35,788 nt of DNA from the IMG/VR virus record IMGVR_UViG_3300021197_001978, positions 1 through 35,788 of that record; one strand, given 5' to 3'. Positions 31,958 through 35,788 of this stretch are shown in pieces. Source of the DNA: a virus. The translations under genes and the position numbers were made by a program. A model generated the notes under the pieces. It saw only the letters and a program-made list of their open reading frames with translations, did not search any database and was not told the origin of the DNA. Numbering within the stretch: the stretch's first letter is position 1; each line of letters starts with the position of its first letter.

Positions 31958-33178
31958 TTGCTGTTTCAAACATTAGATGATAAAGCTGAGTGTGTAGGTA
32001 TCTACACTGACAAAGAGATGATCTTTGACCCAGAAAGTTTTCCCGAAAATATATCGCAAACTTGGAGCTATTCTCCGTATTTGCGGGGTAGGGACATTGA
32101 TTACGCATCTTTATTTCTGGAAGGAGAACCTCTTTCTGGCTGTCTTCCCGAGTACTTACGAGATGACTGGGATGATGTTTCGGAAAGAATATTAGCTTTT
32201 AAGAGATCTCTGGATATATCAAAAGTAAATCAAGACGAAAACTGTTTTTTTGATCTAGTCCCAGAGAGATTTTTGATTGATCTCTGCGAGGTTAAAAATC
32301 GTATAACAGAACATGTTTTTCAAACGATAGACAAACCAAAAAGGTACAACTTTCATAGACATGTTTCGATGCTTCTGGGAGATATAGCCTCACAGCCAAT
32401 AAGTATTGACAAAAAGAAATTATTATCATATACAAAAAATCCAAAGATAAGTGGGCAGGCTAAATCGGTTTTAGATTCCCCTTCATATGTTAGGTATAAT
32501 CAATTTGGTACTAAGACTGGTCGCCTGACAACTAATAAAAACTCATTTCCAATATTAACATTGAATAAGAGTCTTCGCTCTGTCATTAAGCCACAAAATG
32601 ATATGTATGTTGAGCTTGATTTCAACGGTGCTGAAATTCGCACGTTGCTCGGAATGTTAAATGAACCACAGCCGAAAGAGGACGTCCACCAATTCCACCT
32701 CCAGAGAATTTTCAACCCTTCAGTTACTAGAGAGCAGGCCAAGGTTTACTTTTTTTCATGGCTTTATGGATCTAGGGAGATGTCGATAAAACAAGAGGGA
32801 AAAGAACTAGAAAAGTTCTATGACAGAGAAAAGTTGCTTAAAGATTTTTATGACGGTAATCAAGTAACGACGCCTTACGGAAAAGTAATGACAGATGTCA
32901 GTAGACATCATGCCTTGAACTATCTGGTTCAATCGACGACAGCAGAACTGACCTTGAAGCAAGCCCTTAAGATTGACTATCTATTGAGGACGCAAGGATC
33001 TGGTTCAAGAATAGCTTTTCTAATACATGATGCCATTGTTCTAGACCTAAAGAAAGAGGACAAACATTTACTACCTCTGGCTCTTCTTTTGATGAAGTCT
33101 ACCAATTTTGGAGAGTTCGGTGTAAATACTAAGTCGGGTAAATGTTTAGGCACACTCAAGGAGTTTAAAATTGGATAA
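31958..33178 (+). CDS. Compact family A DNA polymerase, no exonuclease domain
   Basis: The 406-residue protein has all core polymerase motifs of family A. QFGTKTGRLTTNKNSFPIL at 182-200 matches the TGRLSS segment; motif A is ELDFNGAEIR (Asp221, Glu226); motif B fits R-x3-K-x3-F-x3-YG exactly (Arg258, Lys262, Phe266, Tyr270, Gly271); NYLVQST (Asn321, Gln325) fits the N-x3-Q element; motif C is LIHDAIV, with Asp358 kept and the usual Glu after it replaced by Ala359. The N-terminal 180 residues are too short for a 3'-5' exonuclease domain and show no DxE motif. T4 itself uses a family B polymerase, so this is unusual. It starts with TTG, eight bases after AAGGT, and ends inside the next gene (8-base overlap). 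Confidence 0.9.
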   Translation: MLFQTLDDKAECVGIYTDKEMIFDPESFPENISQTWSYSPYLRGRDIDYASLFLEGEPLSGCLPEYLRDDWDDVSERILAFKRSLDISKVNQDENCFFDLVPERFLIDLCEVKNRITEHVFQTIDKPKRYNFHRHVSMLLGDIASQPISIDKKKLLSYTKNPKISGQAKSVLDSPSYVRYNQFGTKTGRLTTNKNSFPILTLNKSLRSVIKPQNDMYVELDFNGAEIRTLLGMLNEPQPKEDVHQFHLQRIFNPSVTREQAKVYFFSWLYGSREMSIKQEGKELEKFYDREKLLKDFYDGNQVTTPYGKVMTDVSRHHALNYLVQSTTAELTLKQALKIDYLLRTQGSGSRIAFLIHDAIVLDLKKEDKHLLPLALLLMKSTNFGEFGVNTKSGKCLGTLKEFKIG

Positions 33179-34028
33179 AGTAATTGGTGTTGGAGACTTT
33201 GGGTGCGCCCTTGCAGAACAATTGACAGCGTACCCAGAATATCGTGTCTATAAAATAAATTCTAAAATATCTGAAAGAGGTTCGCTCGCTATCGGCAGCT
33301 ATTCAAACATGCAAGAATACGAAAGCAGTGTTGACGACGACGAGGTAGCAGTTTACCTTAGGTCTGTTAAAAGTGGAGATGAAGTTCTTGTGGTGGCTGA
33401 GGGCGGTGACCCAATAACTGGGTCTTTGCTGCGCATTCTAAACACGATAAGTGATGCAAAAGTTTCTGTCTTATATGTTTGCCCAGATAGAAACATATGT
33501 TCGGAGACCCAAAAAAGAGACGACAAAATCTGTTTCAACGTGATTCAAGAGTATGCTCGCAGCGGTATGCTTGATAGAGCTTATTTGATAAACAAATCAT
33601 CGGTAGAGGCTTTGGTTGGTGATGTTTCTATACAGGATTATGAAAAAAGTATTTCATATTTTATATCTTATGTGGTAGCTATGGTCAATTATTTTAACCA
33701 CAGCGAGGCTATAGTGTTAAATAAGCTGAGCATTAAGAATTCCTGTAGGGTTGCTACATTTGGTGTTTGCTCATTAGATAATAAGGCACCTGTTAACTTA
33801 TTGTTCCCACTGAACAAAATATCAGATGTTCACTTTTATTATGGCCTTCCCGGCGAGGTCATTGAAGGTGACGGCACTATAATGAAAAAGATAAAACAAC
33901 AAGTAAAAGACTATAAAACTGATGAATCTATGAGCGTTGGGTTTTCTGTATACCCAGTCACGTTACCTGACCCTTTTGTTGTTTGTGCAGCATACTCAAA
34001 TGAAATACAAAATTTTGCCTTCGCTTAG
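33171..34028 (+). CDS. Divergent tubulin/FtsZ-like protein, probably non-catalytic
   Basis: The 285-residue protein resembles the FtsZ/tubulin GTPase fold in order of elements: an N-terminal nucleotide-loop-like VIGVGDFGCALAEQL at 4-18, a strand RVYKIN like FtsZ's AVN segment, VKSGDEVLVVAEGGDPITGS at 66-85 where the tubulin signature GGGTGSG should be, then a VSVLYVCPDRN strand and an AYLINKSS strand-helix. The signature loop is degenerate and no Asp pair is seen in the region matching the T7 synergy loop, so catalysis is doubtful. It is shorter than the copy at 556 (377). The TTG start follows AAGGAG by seven bases. It overlaps the polymerase stop. The fold call needs structure prediction. 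Confidence 0.6.
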   Translation: MDKVIGVGDFGCALAEQLTAYPEYRVYKINSKISERGSLAIGSYSNMQEYESSVDDDEVAVYLRSVKSGDEVLVVAEGGDPITGSLLRILNTISDAKVSVLYVCPDRNICSETQKRDDKICFNVIQEYARSGMLDRAYLINKSSVEALVGDVSIQDYEKSISYFISYVVAMVNYFNHSEAIVLNKLSIKNSCRVATFGVCSLDNKAPVNLLFPLNKISDVHFYYGLPGEVIEGDGTIMKKIKQQVKDYKTDESMSVGFSVYPVTLPDPFVVCAAYSNEIQNFAFA

Positions 34029-34063
34029 CACTATATATTGTGATATAACGAAGGACCTTTATT

Positions 34064-34507
34064 TTGTCAAACAGAAATACCAAAAGGGGCGTGTTGCTCG
34101 CCTCATTCATAACAACCGATAGCGAGAATGAAATCGATGCCGAAGTTCATTTCATAGTAAATGAGCTTGAACTAACTAATAACTATATTTTCTTGCTGCA
34201 AAACAAAAACACACCAGAGAAGAAAATATTAACTTACAATGCGGTAACAGAGACTGGTAAGAAGTTTAACCCACGGTTGCATACGATGAGAATCCACAGA
34301 AAAAAACAAACCAATACTCTTTATTCCATCAATGCTTTGAACGCTGCCATATCCGAACAGCACGATGGCGAAGTTGGAAAGCATCTAAAGTTAGACTGGA
34401 CAGAGTACTCTAATTCTCTTCTGTTAACGGTCGGAAAAAAACTTCAAGTCCATCCTATTGAAGTCCTTAAGATTTTTAAAATAGAAGAACCTCCCGAAGA
34501 AAATTAG
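34064..34507 (+). CDS. Unknown protein between tubulin-like and SSB genes
   Basis: The 147-residue product is probably soluble. It has a mixed strand and helix pattern with the motif TMRIHRKKQTNTLYSINALN at about 91-110, followed by an acidic C-terminus (EEPPEEN). AAGGA lies eight bases before the TTG start at 34064; no in-frame ATG occurs near it. The gene lies among replication genes, just before a sigma70-like promoter for the ssDNA-binding protein. A regulatory or replication accessory role is possible but unsupported; no family recognised. Confidence 0.72.
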   Translation: MSNRNTKRGVLLASFITTDSENEIDAEVHFIVNELELTNNYIFLLQNKNTPEKKILTYNAVTETGKKFNPRLHTMRIHRKKQTNTLYSINALNAAISEQHDGEVGKHLKLDWTEYSNSLLLTVGKKLQVHPIEVLKIFKIEEPPEEN

Positions 34508-34508
34508 C

Positions 34509-34536
34509 TTTACACCCTCTCCTGATGTGGTATAGT
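34509..34536 (+). promoter_or_regulatory. Sigma70-like promoter for the ssDNA-binding gene
   Basis: TTTACA at 34509-34514 and TATAGT at 34531-34536 are separated by 16 bases, close to the bacterial TTGACA/TATAAT consensus, 36 bases before the ATG at 34572. It would give host-RNA-polymerase transcription of the ssDNA-binding and recombinase genes, as expected for early or middle phage genes, in contrast to the ACTATTTA elements of the virion block. Confidence 0.65.
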
Positions 34537-34571
34537 AGATTACGGTCAACTAACCAGTAAAGGAGAAACAC

Positions 34572-35354
34572 ATGGGTATTGATCTTGCAAAGATGCGGCA
34601 AAAACACGCTGCTCTTACGACCAGAGGAGGCGACTCTTCAGAAAACTTTTGGAAGCCAGAGGAAGGCACACACCAGTTGCGACTAGTGTGTCCACCGAGC
34701 GGCGATCCATTCTTTGAGGCATATTACCACTACGGCATGGGTGCCGAAGGTAAGACTACTGTCCTCAGCCCACGAACTAATGGCGATCCCGATCCCATTG
34801 CAGAGTGGGGAACCAGTCTTTGGAACGAAGGCACTGACGGCTCTAAGGAAGCAGCAAAACGCTTCTGGCCTAAGATGCGAGTGTTTGCTCCCATCGTCGT
34901 CCGTGGCGAAGAGGACAAAGGCGTTCGCTGGTGGGGCTTTTCCCGCACCACCTACCAGGCACTACTTGATGTAGTTCTTGACCCCGAGTACGGGGACATT
35001 ACCGATACCGAAAAGGGTACGGACATTCGCATTGACTACGGCAAGAAGTCGGGTCAATCATTCCCAACGACTGATGTGCGCCCTATGCGCCGCACCTCAC
35101 CCTTGGCGAAGACCGAAGAAGAAGTCAACACTCTTCTTGAAACCATCAAAGTCGCTGCGGATGTTTTTGATGTCGCTACTTACGACGCTTGCCAAAAGGT
35201 TCTTAATGATACCTTAGGCGAGGCGGATAATGCAACTACCTCGGAGTCTACTCGTTACAGTAACACTGAGACTGCTACCACTACGGCTAACAAGAGCAAG
35301 GGTATGGAAGGTGTTGCAGATATTGAGACAGCGTTTGATGATTTGCTGTCATAG
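34572..35354 (+). CDS. Single-stranded DNA-binding protein (gp32-like)
   Basis: The 260-residue protein would coat ssDNA during replication and recombination. A basic N-terminal helix (LAKMRQKHAAL) resembles the gp32 oligomerisation arm, followed by an OB-fold-like core: FWKPEEGTHQLRLVCPPSGDP at 27-47, an HYG strand, a KRFWPKMRVFAPIVVRGEE strand-loop and VRWWGFSRTTYQALL. The tail is Ser/Thr-rich and acidic (VADIETAFDDLLS), typical of protein-docking ends. The zinc-binding cysteine cluster of T4 gp32 is absent. Length is a little below T4 gp32 (301). AAAGGAG precedes the ATG, and codon use favours C-ending codons, consistent with high expression. Confidence 0.88.
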   Translation: MGIDLAKMRQKHAALTTRGGDSSENFWKPEEGTHQLRLVCPPSGDPFFEAYYHYGMGAEGKTTVLSPRTNGDPDPIAEWGTSLWNEGTDGSKEAAKRFWPKMRVFAPIVVRGEEDKGVRWWGFSRTTYQALLDVVLDPEYGDITDTEKGTDIRIDYGKKSGQSFPTTDVRPMRRTSPLAKTEEEVNTLLETIKVAADVFDVATYDACQKVLNDTLGEADNATTSESTRYSNTETATTTANKSKGMEGVADIETAFDDLLS

Positions 35355-35370
35355 TTGACCAGCACCCGCA

Positions 35371-35398
35371 GGGGGGCACGGGGTTACAGGTGCCCCTC
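35371..35398 (+). promoter_or_regulatory. GC-rich hairpin between SSB and recombinase genes
   Basis: GGGGCAC at 35373-35379 pairs with GTGCCCC at 35390-35396, extended by a G-T and a G-C pair to a nine-base-pair stem with a ten-base loop. No T-run follows, so it is not a classic intrinsic terminator. It may reduce read-through or stabilise the upstream SSB message, giving more SSB than recombinase. Confidence 0.55.
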
Positions 35399-35418
35399 CC
35401 TATGGAAATGGAGATTAA

Positions 35419-35788
35419 ATGGGAAACAGAGCCGGAAACAGCCTTGTAAGTGATTTGCGCAGCGAATTAAACAAGGCAGCTAAAGAAAATATTGCATATG
35501 ATTTGAATGGGGACAACCCCACCGACGTAAAGACTTGGATCCCAACTGGTTCAACGCTTTTGGATTATATTATTTCCAATCGCCGAGACGGTGGCATCCC
35601 TGTCGGCAAGCTCACCACGATTGCTGGCGAGTCTGCCAGCGGCAAGAGTCTTATCGTCACCCAGATCCTAGCGAACACACAAAAGATGGGAGGCGTTGCT
35701 GTTTATATTGATACAGAGAACGCAGCCTCCCCAGATTTTATGGAACAACTAGGGCTTGACACAAAGAACAACTTTATGTATGTTCAGC
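35419..35788 (+). CDS. uvsX: RecA/UvsX-like recombinase, 5' part
   Basis: The first 123 codons of this gene are present; it runs off the window end. The N-terminal helix (SLVSDLRSELNKAAKENI) is followed by WIPTGSTLLDYIIS, then PVGKLTTIAGESASGKSLI, where GESASGKS at 70-77 is the Walker A motif of RecA-type ATPases. IDTENAAS near 98-105 precedes the strand reaching the catalytic Glu region. In T4, UvsX performs strand exchange with gp32, and the gene here follows the gp32-like gene directly. A hairpin separates the two. A gp32-to-UvsX order supports UvsX over a host RecA copy. Confidence 0.92.
   Translation, partial: MGNRAGNSLVSDLRSELNKAAKENIAYDLNGDNPTDVKTWIPTGSTLLDYIISNRRDGGIPVGKLTTIAGESASGKSLIVTQILANTQKMGGVAVYIDTENAASPDFMEQLGLDTKNNFMYVQ

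Noticed and set aside
34015-34050. Possible sigma70 promoter before the gene at 34064 (TTGCCT and TATATT)
   Set aside because: The spacer is only about 13 bases and the -35 match is poor.

Overview
The window is part of the genome of a contractile-tailed, T4-like (myovirus-type) bacteriophage, probably a deep-branching relative of T4 and not a close one. The evidence is a complete run of recognisable T4-type morphogenesis genes, all on the + strand, tightly packed with start/stop overlaps and almost no intergenic DNA. Gene content (divergent T4 core, phage-encoded bS21, small structural paralogs) resembles T4-like phages known from aquatic metagenomes, but nothing here fixes the host. Strong GGAG-type ribosome binding sites and one sigma70-like promoter point to a bacterial host. 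No tRNA, insertion sequence, CRISPR array or integration gene was seen, and no gap above 300 bases lacks a gene.

Layout. (1) 42-3043: small genes before the terminase: a two-helix holin-like protein, a spanin-like membrane/coiled-coil protein, a 377-residue tubulin/FtsZ-superfamily protein with an intact GTP-binding signature, an exported membrane-anchored protein, a zinc-ribbon protein and a conserved unknown. (2) 3044-14370: packaging and head: large terminase (gp17), portal (gp20), three accessory proteins including a CPxC membrane protein, prohead protease (gp21), a fibre-like protein, a small unknown, ribosomal protein bS21, two tandem paralogous virion proteins, scaffold (gp22) and major capsid protein (gp23) followed by a strong terminator. 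(3) 14492-31947: neck and tail: gp13-, gp14- and gp15-like proteins, an oversized tail sheath (gp18), tube (gp19), gp26-like baseplate hub protein with an overlapping gp51-like reading frame, tape measure, gp48/gp54-like tube-cap paralogs, gp53-like wedge protein, a 1203-residue hub protein and a 474-residue structural protein. (4) 31958-35788: switch to DNA metabolism: a compact family A DNA polymerase without an exonuclease domain, a second, highly divergent tubulin-like protein, an unknown protein (all three with TTG starts), then a sigma70-like promoter, a gp32-like ssDNA-binding protein and the start of a RecA/UvsX recombinase.

The most interesting features are two tubulin-superfamily proteins, one apparently catalytic and one apparently degenerate, flanking the virion block; a minimal family A polymerase beside the degenerate one; a virus-encoded bS21; and an 8-base motif ACTATTTA repeated upstream of at least seven structural genes, usually 29-44 bases before the start codon, which looks like a phage-specific late promoter element. 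Function calls rest on motif recognition and gene order by eye; no database search was run.
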